Below are positions 9,987 to 18,515 of a stretch of DNA of 64,000 bases, piece by piece (position 1 is the stretch's first letter; every line of letters starts with the position of its first letter). The stretch comes from Pseudovibrio sp. Tun.PSC04-5.I4 (GTDB lineage Bacteria; Pseudomonadota; Alphaproteobacteria; Rhizobiales; Stappiaceae): contig NZ_FNLB01000006.1 of assembly GCF_900104145.1 (NCBI RefSeq), positions 78,501 to 142,500 on the forward strand, in the 5' to 3' direction. Under the pieces are notes generated by a model. The model had not been told where the DNA came from and did not search any database. It worked only from the letters and a program-made list of their open reading frames with translations. The translations under genes and the position numbers were made by a program.

Positions 9987-10922
9987 CTAATAAAAACGTG
10001 TCTCACCAGCATCCAGAGAAACTGAGGTTCCTCTTTGTCCACGAATGGCCTGTGGAACTTCGGAGAGTGTGCAGATGAGCGCTTTTTTTCCAGTTTGTCG
10101 GGCAAAAGTCTGTGCGGCTTCCACCTTGGGGCCCATAGATCCTGCGGCAAAGCCATAGGCATCGAGAGCATCTGGACTAGCAGATTTGATTGCACGTTGG
10201 TTGGGCGTGCCCCAGTCAAGGTAGACAGCGTCAGCATCTGTTGCCATCACGTAGGCTTCTGCCTCAATCTCCTTGGCCAAAAGCGCGGAGCACCGATCCT
10301 TGTCGATCACACATTCCACCCCAACGAGTTTTTTCTCCTCGTTGTACATGGTCGGGATGCCACCACCGCCTGCTGCAATGACCAACACATCATGATCCAG
10401 TAACCACTTGATGGGCCGGATCTCAAAGATGTGCTTAGGTTGCGGGCTAGGGACGACGCGGCGCCATTTATCACCATCTTCGCGGACGGACCAACCTTTG
10501 TCTTTGGCAAGTTTCTCCGCGTCTTCTTTGCTGTAAAGCGGGCCAATTGGTTTGGTGGGATCCTTAAAAGCAGGGTCGTTGGGATCAACCTCCACCTGTG
10601 TGAGGATGGTCGCAAATGATTTCTCATAGGGCAGGAGGTTACCGAGCTCTTGCTCAATCATATAACCAATCATGCCAACCGTCTCGGCGCCCAGCACGTC
10701 CAGCGGATAGGTTTCTACCTGATCATAGGCCGCGCCTTGCAAGGCCAACAGTCCAATCTGGGGGCCATTGCCGTGTGTGATAACCACCTCGTGGCCATCA
10801 TCATAGAGGGGAGCCAGCGCTTCTGCCGCGATGCGTGCATTGTTGCGCTGGTTTTCGGCGGTCATTGCCTCGCCGCGACGAAGCAAAGCGTTTCCGCCTA
10901 GAGCGACGACAACGCGCATCAC
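9987..10922 (-). CDS. arcC: Carbamate kinase
   Basis: Third enzyme of the arginine deiminase pathway: carbamoyl phosphate + ADP gives ATP + ammonia + CO2, the only ATP-yielding step. At 311 residues it has family length. The N-terminal MRVVVALGGNALLRRG nucleotide/phosphate loop, THGNGPQIGLL (about 50-60) and the ending RGQRGTSVS are typical of carbamate kinase rather than N-acetylglutamate kinase. Its ATG overlaps the arcB stop by 4 bases, so translation is coupled. Cytoplasmic homodimer by family. Confidence 0.97.
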   Translation of the reverse strand: MMRVVVALGGNALLRRGEAMTAENQRNNARIAAEALAPLYDDGHEVVITHGNGPQIGLLALQGAAYDQVETYPLDVLGAETVGMIGYMIEQELGNLLPYEKSFATILTQVEVDPNDPAFKDPTKPIGPLYSKEDAEKLAKDKGWSVREDGDKWRRVVPSPQPKHIFEIRPIKWLLDHDVLVIAAGGGGIPTMYNEEKKLVGVECVIDKDRCSALLAKEIEAEAYVMATDADAVYLDWGTPNQRAIKSASPDALDAYGFAAGSMGPKVEAAQTFARQTGKKALICTLSEVPQAIRGQRGTSVSLDAGETRFY

Positions 10923-11923
10923 CGGCCTCCAATCGTTGCAACCATAATGGCCTTAATGGTGTGAAGGCGGTTTTCAGCCTGTTCGAAGGAAAGGTTACGG
11001 TCAGATTCAAACACGTCATCAGTCACTTCCATTTCGGAAATCCCGAATTTCTGGAAGACGTCTTCACCTACCTTGGTATCGCGGTTATGGAATGCAGGCA
11101 GACAGTGCATGAAATAGGTGTTGGCGTTACCAGTCCCTTCCATCAGCGTTTTGTTGACCTGATAATCCTTCAAAAGCTTGATGCGGGTTTCCCAGATATT
11201 TGCTGGTTCACCCATTGAGACCCAAACATCAGTATGAATAAAGTCAACGTCTTGCGTACCATGTGCAGGATCGTCGGTGATGGTGATACGGGCGCCGTAG
11301 CGTTTTGCGTTTGCTTCGGCAACTTTGACGATCAGGGGGTCTGGTTGCAATTCTTTTGGAGCAATGATCCGCACATCACAACCACACAAGGCGCCGAGCA
11401 TCAACAAAGAGCTCCCCATGTTGTTGCGTGCATCCCCTATGTAAGCAAATGAGATGTCATGCAGGGGCTTTGCACAGTACTCAGTCATGGTCAGCAGGTC
11501 AGCAAGCATTTGGGTTGGGTGCCAGTCATCTGTGAGCCCGTTATAAACAGGAACGCCAGAATACTCGGCAAGCGTCTCAACGGCATTTTGGCCAGAGCCA
11601 CGAAACTCGATAGCATCAAACATGCGCCCGAGAACCCGTGCCGTATCCTTCATGGATTCCTTGTGACCGACCTGAGAGCCTGACGGATCAAGATAGGTTA
11701 CATGAGCACCCTGATCATGTGCAGCAACCTCAAAAGCACAGCGTGTCCGGGTGGATGTCTTCTCAAAAATCAGGCAGATGTTTTTGCCGGCAAGCGTTTG
11801 AGCTTCGGTACCGGAGTATTTGGCCCGTTTTAGATCACGCGCCAGATCCAGCATATAAAGCACTTCGCGCTGGCTGAAGTCTTTGAGCTTTAGGTAACTG
11901 CGACCTTTCAGATTAAAAGCCAT
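10919..11923 (-). CDS. arcB: Ornithine carbamoyltransferase, catabolic
   Basis: Phosphorolyses citrulline to ornithine and carbamoyl phosphate. 334 residues with the carbamoyl-phosphate signature STRTR at 57-61, DWHPTQ near 133-138 and the ornithine-side HCLPAFH at 273-279. The catabolic role is inferred from its place between arcA (55 bases upstream) and arcC (4-base overlap); the biosynthetic argF paralogue would be elsewhere. No frameshift or missing key residue is visible. Confidence 0.96.
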   Translation of the reverse strand: MAFNLKGRSYLKLKDFSQREVLYMLDLARDLKRAKYSGTEAQTLAGKNICLIFEKTSTRTRCAFEVAAHDQGAHVTYLDPSGSQVGHKESMKDTARVLGRMFDAIEFRGSGQNAVETLAEYSGVPVYNGLTDDWHPTQMLADLLTMTEYCAKPLHDISFAYIGDARNNMGSSLLMLGALCGCDVRIIAPKELQPDPLIVKVAEANAKRYGARITITDDPAHGTQDVDFIHTDVWVSMGEPANIWETRIKLLKDYQVNKTLMEGTGNANTYFMHCLPAFHNRDTKVGEDVFQKFGISEMEVTDDVFESDRNLSFEQAENRLHTIKAIMVATIGGR

Positions 11924-11978
11924 TTTCTTAACTCTCTATCATTTGGATGTTATTGTTATTCAACGGAGTTTTGAAAGA

Positions 11979-13205
11979 CTAAAAGTCCACTGCATCACGA
12001 ACGATCGGACAGGTCATGCAATGACCTCCACCGCGACCGCGGCCAAGTTCCGAACCGTCAATGGCGATGACTTCCACGCCAGCACGTTGAAGCTTGGAGT
12101 TGGTATAAGTGTTACGGCGATAACCAACGACCACACCGGGTTCGATGCAAACAACGTTGTTGCCATCGTCCCATTGCTCGCGTTCCTGATCGTAGGCATT
12201 TCCGCCAGTTGTCACCACATTGAGCTTTTGTATGCCGAGCGCCTCTGCAACGACCTCGTAAAGATGGCCTTCATCCTGACGATAATCGACCGTATCCGGC
12301 TTCTCTCCGGGGCGAATGGAGAAGCAGATGATCTCATCACAAACACCAGTAAAGGCAGTTGCTTTATCGCGATCCAGTAGGGTGAAGACAGTATCGAGGT
12401 GCATGGCAGCGCGGCTCTTAGGCATCTGACAGGCGATGACGCGGCTTGCGGCATTATGCCGGAACAAGGCACGTGCAACTTGTCCAACGGCTTGCGGTGT
12501 TGTCCGTTCGCCCATCCCGATCAAAACAACACCATTGCCAATTGGCATTACATCGCCGCCTTCAACCGTCGACTCATGGTAGTTTTCATCTGGGTTGCCC
12601 CACCAGATGTTCACTCTGTTTTTGAAATGGGGATGGAATTTATAGATGGCAGTTGTGAGCAGTGTTTCATTCTGGCGTGCTGCCCAATACATCGGGTTTA
12701 CTGTGACCCCGTTATAAATCCAGCAAGAGGTATCTCGCGTAAAAATCGTATTGGGTAAGGGGGGGAGGACAAAATCATTGGCGTCTAAATAACTGCCAAA
12801 GACACCGGTTGGTTTGAAGCCAAGCTCACATCTGGCAATTCCACCAATAAGGTGGTCAGAAAGAAATTTTTCGGGCTGTTCCATGAGCCACGCCCTGAGG
12901 TCTTCGGCCATACCATACCCCACACGGTGGTGCGTGATACGACGATCCAGAAGCCACTTTCTTGCTTCAAGATCCTCTAGCGTTTCTTTCAGGAGGTTGT
13001 GCATTTCAAGAACGTTTACACCGCGTTCTTCCATCCGCAGACAAAAGTCATAGTGGTGCTTTTGTGCTTCTCGAACCCATACGACATCATCAAATAATAG
13101 TTCCTGACAGTTGCCGGGTGTTAAACGCATATGCGCAAGCCCTGGCCGACAAACCATCACCTCCCTTAGCTTGCCAACCTCTGAATGAACACCAAAGTCA
13201 GTCAT
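11979..13205 (-). CDS. arcA: Arginine deiminase
   Basis: Hydrolyses L-arginine to citrulline and ammonia, the entry step of the pathway. 408 residues, family length. The catalytic set of the guanidino-group-modifying fold is complete: acidic EGGDV at 215-219, His269 in AMHLDTVFT, and nucleophile Cys396 in GGGHCMTCP next to the C-terminus. It lies 108 bases after arcD on the same strand, and that gap holds half of a long hairpin that also includes the arcD stop. The ATG is followed directly by the TDFGVHSEVGKLREVMVCRPG start typical of the family. Confidence 0.97.
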   Translation of the reverse strand: MTDFGVHSEVGKLREVMVCRPGLAHMRLTPGNCQELLFDDVVWVREAQKHHYDFCLRMEERGVNVLEMHNLLKETLEDLEARKWLLDRRITHHRVGYGMAEDLRAWLMEQPEKFLSDHLIGGIARCELGFKPTGVFGSYLDANDFVLPPLPNTIFTRDTSCWIYNGVTVNPMYWAARQNETLLTTAIYKFHPHFKNRVNIWWGNPDENYHESTVEGGDVMPIGNGVVLIGMGERTTPQAVGQVARALFRHNAASRVIACQMPKSRAAMHLDTVFTLLDRDKATAFTGVCDEIICFSIRPGEKPDTVDYRQDEGHLYEVVAEALGIQKLNVVTTGGNAYDQEREQWDDGNNVVCIEPGVVVGYRRNTYTNSKLQRAGVEVIAIDGSELGRGRGGGHCMTCPIVRDAVDF

Positions 13206-13294
13206 GTTTCAGACTCCATATTGCGAAGCTTGTTTTTGTTCAAAGGCGCGTTGAGTAGCCTCTGTTTTCTTCAGCCCTGTAGGGGCAATTCTGT

Positions 13295-13346
13295 CTGATC
13301 TCCATTGCTCTTTCTAAACACTGAGGGAAAGAGCAATGGAGATCAG
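13295..13346 (-). promoter_or_regulatory. 20-bp perfect hairpin spanning the arcD stop, before arcA
   Basis: Arms at 13295-13314 and 13327-13346 are exact reverse complements over 20 bases with a 12-base loop. In the arcD-arcA transcript one arm is the last codons of arcD and the other lies just past the stop, so the stop codon is at the stem edge. No U-run follows, which argues against a plain intrinsic terminator. A 3'-end stabiliser, processing site or partial attenuator setting the transporter-to-enzyme ratio is more likely (inference). Confidence 0.85.
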
Positions 13347-14714
13347 GACAAAGAGAATGATCACCAAAGGAATGCAGAACCGGAGCCACTTATCGTAGGA
13401 AACACGCCCAATCGCCAAGCCACCCATCACAACCGCAAAGGTTGGGTTGAACAGGTTCAAAAGCCCGCTCGCAGATTGGAAGGCTGTGACCACGTACTCT
13501 GCACCAACATTGGAGAACCCAGCCAACGGCGCCATGATCGGCATGGAAAGCACGGCAAGACCGGAGGAGGATGGAACAAAGAAGGAAAGGACCAGTTCCA
13601 GCCAGAACATCACGTTGATGAAAGCAACCTTACCCAGCCCGCTGACAACTTGCTCGGACCAATAAAGCACGGTGTCGGTAATGGAACCGGCGTCCATCAC
13701 AACCACGATACCGCGAGCTACCCCGATAATCAGCGCTACGCCTAAGAGGTCTCTGGCGCCATCCAGAAAATTATCGACGAACTCGTGTTCACCCGTTCGG
13801 GCGACGATACCAACAAGGATGGAAGCAGCAAGGAACAACGCCGCCATCTCACCCATCCACCATCCAAGGGCGGCCACACCGTAAATCAGCAAGCCAAAGG
13901 TGGTGACGAAGATCGCCATGATCCACCCGTGGTTGGCGGTGAAGTCGGGAATTACATCGGTTGAGACACCTTGGAGGAAATGTTTTTCATTCTTCTCCTT
14001 CATGTCAAAAACTAGAGAGGTGCTGTGATCTGCCTTCACTTTGGCTGCATAGCGCATCACCCAGAGAACGCAAAGGATCCAGCCAACAATGAGTATAAGG
14101 AAGCGTAAGCCAATACCGTCAGTAAACGGCACACCGGCAGCGTTAGAGGCAATAACTGTTGCGAACGGGTTGATGGTGGAGCCGAGCGTTCCTATGCCCG
14201 CTCCAAGCATGATCACCGCCACACCGGTGAGAGAGTCATACCCCGCTCGGATCATGACCGGGATGATGAGAGCGTAGAAGGCCAGGCTTTCCTCTGCCAT
14301 CCCATAGATCGTCCCACCAGCGGCAAAGAAAGCCATGAGTATGGGGATCATGAGGTTCTCTCGCCCTTTCAGGCCGGACATAATCCGCGCAATACCGGCA
14401 TCGATTGCACCGGTACGGGTAACGACCATCAAAAAACCACCAATGACAAGAACAAAGACGGCAACGTCAATCGCATTTGCTTCATAGGAGACTGGATCAT
14501 AAAGGCCGGAGATCGGAGCCATAAAGATTTCAACCGGGCCTTGCGGATTTGGTTCTACCAGGTGGTAGGTGCCGGGCACGGGAACTTCTTTGTCGAGAGC
14601 CGGATTGATAACACGATCATATTTGCCTGCTGGCACAAACCAGGTCGCAATGGCTACAAGGATAATTAGACCAAAAAGAATAGTGAACGCAGTAGGAAAT
14701 TTGAACTTCGACAT
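13314..14714 (-). CDS. arcD: YfcC/ArcD-type arginine-ornithine antiporter
   Basis: 466-residue inner-membrane protein with about 11-12 hydrophobic segments, of the YfcC / C4-dicarboxylate anaerobic carrier family used as ArcD in many arc operons, not the APC-type ArcD of Pseudomonas. Near the N-terminus it has ATWFVPAGKYDR; glycine-rich helices GAGIGTLGSTINPFATVIAS (about 171-190) and FFVPSSSGLAVLSMPIMAPL mark the transport core. First gene of the operon, presumably exchanging external arginine for ornithine. Upstream are a 10-bp inverted repeat and only a weak FNR-like site. The symbol rests on context; the family alone would say basic amino acid or dicarboxylate carrier. Confidence 0.85.
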   Translation of the reverse strand: MSKFKFPTAFTILFGLIILVAIATWFVPAGKYDRVINPALDKEVPVPGTYHLVEPNPQGPVEIFMAPISGLYDPVSYEANAIDVAVFVLVIGGFLMVVTRTGAIDAGIARIMSGLKGRENLMIPILMAFFAAGGTIYGMAEESLAFYALIIPVMIRAGYDSLTGVAVIMLGAGIGTLGSTINPFATVIASNAAGVPFTDGIGLRFLILIVGWILCVLWVMRYAAKVKADHSTSLVFDMKEKNEKHFLQGVSTDVIPDFTANHGWIMAIFVTTFGLLIYGVAALGWWMGEMAALFLAASILVGIVARTGEHEFVDNFLDGARDLLGVALIIGVARGIVVVMDAGSITDTVLYWSEQVVSGLGKVAFINVMFWLELVLSFFVPSSSGLAVLSMPIMAPLAGFSNVGAEYVVTAFQSASGLLNLFNPTFAVVMGGLAIGRVSYDKWLRFCIPLVIILFVLISIALSLSV

Positions 14715-15032
14715 TGGTGTTTTCCAACTAGTTGTTCTTGTCGAATTATTTCACAGTGGTTCTACCTATTGGTGAATTATTTCCCCCCGTCAACGTGAAT
14801 TAAAATTTCTCAACCAAGTTCGTTTCCAAATGTTTACTTGGTTGAACTCTTCTATAATTTTGATATTATTTTAAATATTGAAATTTATCTGTAAGTGTAT
14901 TGCAATTGGTCATGTTGTATTCTTGAGTAATTTCAGAATTACTTATATTTTGAAGAATAAGTGGAGCATGTAAGATAATATTAGTTATTGTCTCACCACC
15001 AAATACTTCTCAATGTGGGAGGAAATGTAAAA
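14715..15032. promoter_or_regulatory. Intergenic region upstream of arcD
   Basis: 318 AT-rich bases with no gene. A perfect inverted repeat (TCAACCAAGT at 14810-14819, ACTTGGTTGA at 14836-14845) lies about 100 bases before the arcD start and could be an operator or leader hairpin. TTGAAATTTATCTG at 14878-14891 matches 8 of 10 positions of an FNR/ANR box and is only a weak candidate. Confidence 0.5.
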
Positions 15033-16217
15033 CTAAACGAAGCTAAGAAGCGTGGTAACCAACTTCTCAGGATCATAGTACGGGACACTTTCCGGTGTTG
15101 TCAGATCACAACCGATCAACGAAATGCCCTGTGCTTCAAGCGCCGCCCAATCAAATTCCATAGCCTGCTGTTCATCTGCGATGACAAAGTTCAATAGTTT
15201 TTCCGTTGGAGTGTCTTGCCCTGCATCCACCCGCAAATGCTTCAGCAAAGCATCAATGCGCTCATTGTGGCTGAGACCAAACTGTTCTGGATCAGTGCCA
15301 AGGTTGGGAACATACACTTTAGGGTTGGGACTTTGCGCGATTGATCTGCCGACCCCTTTTGGCAGAAGGTTCGCAATCAGACTGCTATGAAAGCTGCCCG
15401 GCGGGTAACAAATCAAATCCGCGCTCTCAATAAGATGCCGCCTTTTGGGCGATATTTCGATCTCGACCGGATCCCCACCTGCAAGTGAACGTGTGAGATA
15501 GGTCCGCGCAATGGGGCTGCGAATTGGAGCGGTTTCCTTGCCGGTCATATTGTGTTGACCGACAATCACCTCGCCAGACTCCAGCTCAACGGCCAAATGC
15601 AAACGCGCATCAACCGTGGCAACCACTGTCCCAAGCGTGTTCACCAGTTTGGAAAATAGGAAGATGATCGGGTCGAGCTTTTGATTGTTGTTCAGGTATC
15701 CGCCAGCCAGAATAAGATTGCCAATGCTAGCGCCGCGAAGATCAAAATTCGAGGGCATCGCATCATGAAAAAACGCAAGCTGATTGCGGATCAAACCGCG
15801 CATAGGGTTGGACACCCGGGACATCAACTCACCATGCCCCTCCAGCATATCCACCAAGTCGCCTTGCAGGTCGTCCAGAGTGGCTGTGTTTGGAAAGCGA
15901 TGCGTGAACAACCGATAGATCTCTGACTGGCCAAGCACGCTTTCATCCGCCAATGCAATCAGACGAGACCGTAAATCCCCAATCGCGGGCATACCAAACG
16001 CATGACGTAAAACGGCTGAGCTACCGCCACTGTCAAATGGCGTCATAAAGTGGATGGAGTTGTGTGTGTACTGCTTCAACGCCCGAGCGGTTGGGTTAAG
16101 CGCACTGCCACCACTAAAGAACAGCAAGGTCGGGCCAAGTTCAGGTAAACGTTTATAGCGGCTGACCCTGACGGGATCTGGCAAATTTAGTCCGCGAGAA
16201 ACGTTGAGCTGCTGCAT
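15033..16217 (-). CDS. CofD/YvcK-family protein of the GAK-system type
   Basis: About 394 residues of the CofD/YvcK superfamily (2-phospho-L-lactate transferase fold). Recognisable parts are LLFFSGGSALNPTARAL near the start, the THNSIHFMTPFDSGGSSA segment, RGASIGNLILAGGYLNN mid-protein and ICYPPGSFHSSLIANLLPKG towards the end. That order matches the proteins named GAK system CofD-like; its partners (ATP-grasp enzyme, XXXCH protein) are not in the window. Function is unknown, and classical F420 synthesis is unlikely. The frame can extend to a TTG at 16307; the Met at 16217 (MQQLNVSRGLNLPDP) fits the family start better, though neither has a good ribosome site. It stands alone downstream of no obvious operon. 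Confidence 0.75.
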   Translation of the reverse strand: MQQLNVSRGLNLPDPVRVSRYKRLPELGPTLLFFSGGSALNPTARALKQYTHNSIHFMTPFDSGGSSAVLRHAFGMPAIGDLRSRLIALADESVLGQSEIYRLFTHRFPNTATLDDLQGDLVDMLEGHGELMSRVSNPMRGLIRNQLAFFHDAMPSNFDLRGASIGNLILAGGYLNNNQKLDPIIFLFSKLVNTLGTVVATVDARLHLAVELESGEVIVGQHNMTGKETAPIRSPIARTYLTRSLAGGDPVEIEISPKRRHLIESADLICYPPGSFHSSLIANLLPKGVGRSIAQSPNPKVYVPNLGTDPEQFGLSHNERIDALLKHLRVDAGQDTPTEKLLNFVIADEQQAMEFDWAALEAQGISLIGCDLTTPESVPYYDPEKLVTTLLSFV

Positions 16218-16601
16218 GATGAATATTGGCCCGTTTGAAATGAACTGAATCCCAACTGAAGGTTGGTGAGGTGTATTAAACGGATTTATCTGCGGAATGT
16301 CCAACAAGGTGTGTTCTCAAGCGCGCATCCACAAAGATCTCTTGATTTTACCCTAGGTATAGCGGGCTCTGGAATGTCTCTAAGAAATATCAAATGAATA
16401 CTTCAGGTAGATATATCAGGATTCAGTAAAAATCATGTCAAATTCAATCTGAATATTGCGTCACCGTGAACCAGGTCTCCACAAAACAACACAACTACAT
16501 TGAGTTCTTGTGGGTTTGATGGGTATTCCTGTTATCTGTGTTTGACTCAGAATAGTTCAGAGGATGTAAAACTCTGGAAAAACAACAATAGAGAGAAAAG
16601 C
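16218..16601. other. Intergenic region between the CofD-like gene and the acyl-CoA synthetase
   Basis: Divergent promoter region of up to about 380 bases, depending on the CofD-like start. It is AT-rich with ATTCAG/CTGAAT half-sites around 16420-16455. No recognised operator or small gene was found. Confidence 0.35.
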
Positions 16602-18428
16602 ATGATTTCGCATGCCCAGCCCGTTTCACAGGGAAGAACGCCCGAAGCTTTTACATCCATCCCAAAAGCGTTTACGGAAACGGTCGCACGTCTGGCGGAC
16701 AAACCTGCCTATTTGGTGCGTGGTGAAACAGGGTGGGAAGCAACCAGCTGGCGCGATTATAACCAACAGGTGCGCAGCGCTGCAAAGGCGCTTCTGGCTC
16801 TTGGAGTTAATCCAGGCGACGCTGTTTGTATCTTAAGCTACAACAGACCAGAATGGACCATCATGGACATTGCCGCCATGATGATCGGAGCTGTGCCAAC
16901 CGGGATCTACTGGACTGCAGCTCCGCCGGAAATTAATTACATCCTGCGTCATTCACAGGGTCGCATATTGCTGGCTGAAACCAAAGCTCAGCTGCAGGGC
17001 ATAGGCGAGCATGAAGAAAACATGCGCCACCTGCGTAAGATCATTCGTCTTGATGGCCGCGTGGAAAATCCGGATCAATACACGTGGTCGAGCTTTATGT
17101 CGCTGGGCGAGAACAGTCCGGGCCTTGATGCTGAGCTTGATCGTCGACTGAGCGAAATCACCGCCGCCGATATAGCGCTTCAGATTTATACGTCTGGCAC
17201 AACGGGTCTGCCAAAGGCTGTTCAGATCAGCCATCGTGCCATTCGCGCAGAGTCTGATGCATTGAATTTGGCGTTCGATCCAACCCCAGCAGACCGTTAC
17301 ATCTCCTATTTGCCATTGGCACATATTGCAGAGCAGTGCGGCACCATCATTCAGGCCTGTGATACGGGGTATCCGGTTTACTACGCGACCTCCGTGACCA
17401 GTCTTGGAGAGCACCTGCCAGAGGTTCGCCCCACTGTCACCTTTGGTGTACCGCGGATTTTCGAGAAGATCTGGGAGAAGGTAGAGAAGCAACTCAGCAA
17501 AGAGAAGGGCTTCAAAGGCAAGCTGATCCAATGGTCATTATCTGTTAGCAAAGAATGGTACACCAACCACTTGGCGGGCAAGCGGGCCGGATTTGTTCTT
17601 GAGGCCAAGAAGACACTGGCCAACAAACTGGTGCTGAACAAGATCAAGCACAAGATCGGCCTCGACAAGATGCGCATGTTTGTCAGTGGCGGTGCACCTG
17701 TCTCCAGACGAGTTCTGGAAGCTTTCACCGGACTGGATATTGTTATTCGCGAGGTCTACGGACAATCGGAGAACTGCGGCGGGGCAACCATCAATATCAT
17801 AGGAGCTACCCGTCTTGGTTCCGTAGGACGCCCTATGGATGGTGTGACCATCAAAATTGCAGCCGATGGCGAAATCCTGTGTAAGGCAGACACCAACTTC
17901 TCCGGATATGCGCATGATCCAGCCTCAACTGATGAGACGCTACAAGATGGGTGGCTCTACAGTGGTGATATTGGGTATTTGGATAAAGATGGGTACTTGT
18001 TCATTACAGGACGTAAAAAAGAGCTGATCATCACATCCGGTGGCAAAAACATCTCTCCTGCATTGCTGGAGCACGATTTGATGGAACTGCCACTGGTGGA
18101 ATATGCTGTTGTAGCTGGCAACAACCAGACCTTCTTGAGTGCACTGCTTACCATTGATAGCGGGATGGCAAATCGGTTTGCTATTGAGAATGATCTTAAA
18201 CCGGAAGATGTTCCGGCATCAGACCAGCTGCGCAAAGTACTTCAGGCAGGCATTAATAAAGTGAATGCGCGCCATTCCAGAGTTGAGCGTATTCGTAAGT
18301 TTGAAGTCTTACCAAATGGCTTTTCTATTCAAACGGGTGAACTTACACCGACATTGAAAATCAGAAGAGCCAAAGTGCTGAATAATCACGCAGATGCATT
18401 GGATTCTATCTACAAGCCTGACGATTAG
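16602..18428 (+). CDS. Long-chain acyl-CoA synthetase (AMP-forming)
   Basis: Activates long-chain fatty acids to acyl-CoA through an acyl-adenylate. 608 residues of the FAA1/FadD-like branch: P-loop YTSGTTGLPKAV near 195-206, SGGAPVSRRVLEAF mid-protein, EVYGQSENCGGATIN (A5-type motif), YSGDIGYLD with the ribose-binding Asp, and GRKKELIITSGGKNISP with the hinge and C-terminal lid. An upstream TTG at 16500 would add 34 atypical residues; the ATG at 16602 is preceded by GAGAGAAA and was chosen. A monocistronic unit that ends at a hairpin shared with uxaC. Chain-length preference is not readable. Confidence 0.92.
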   Translation: MISHAQPVSQGRTPEAFTSIPKAFTETVARLADKPAYLVRGETGWEATSWRDYNQQVRSAAKALLALGVNPGDAVCILSYNRPEWTIMDIAAMMIGAVPTGIYWTAAPPEINYILRHSQGRILLAETKAQLQGIGEHEENMRHLRKIIRLDGRVENPDQYTWSSFMSLGENSPGLDAELDRRLSEITAADIALQIYTSGTTGLPKAVQISHRAIRAESDALNLAFDPTPADRYISYLPLAHIAEQCGTIIQACDTGYPVYYATSVTSLGEHLPEVRPTVTFGVPRIFEKIWEKVEKQLSKEKGFKGKLIQWSLSVSKEWYTNHLAGKRAGFVLEAKKTLANKLVLNKIKHKIGLDKMRMFVSGGAPVSRRVLEAFTGLDIVIREVYGQSENCGGATINIIGATRLGSVGRPMDGVTIKIAADGEILCKADTNFSGYAHDPASTDETLQDGWLYSGDIGYLDKDGYLFITGRKKELIITSGGKNISPALLEHDLMELPLVEYAVVAGNNQTFLSALLTIDSGMANRFAIENDLKPEDVPASDQLRKVLQAGINKVNARHSRVERIRKFEVLPNGFSIQTGELTPTLKIRRAKVLNNHADALDSIYKPDD

Positions 18429-18446
18429 GTCCTGCTATAAAAGCAA

Positions 18447-18478
18447 AACCCTCGGTCCAGAGGCATGGACCGAGGGTT
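18447..18478. terminator. Terminator between the acyl-CoA synthetase and uxaC
   Basis: A 13-bp stem (18447-18459 with 18466-18478, ACCCTCGGTCCA core) and 6-base loop lie between convergent genes. The T-rich tail is on the minus-strand side, so it best terminates uxaC and probably serves both directions. Confidence 0.9.
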
Positions 18479-18515
18479 CTGTGGTCGGGATATAGAAGAC
18501 TGAGGAAGGCCTCAG

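Noticed and set aside
14870..14900. FNR box for the arc operon
   Set aside because: Only 8 of 10 key bases fit and the second half-site is poor; not listed as its own feature.
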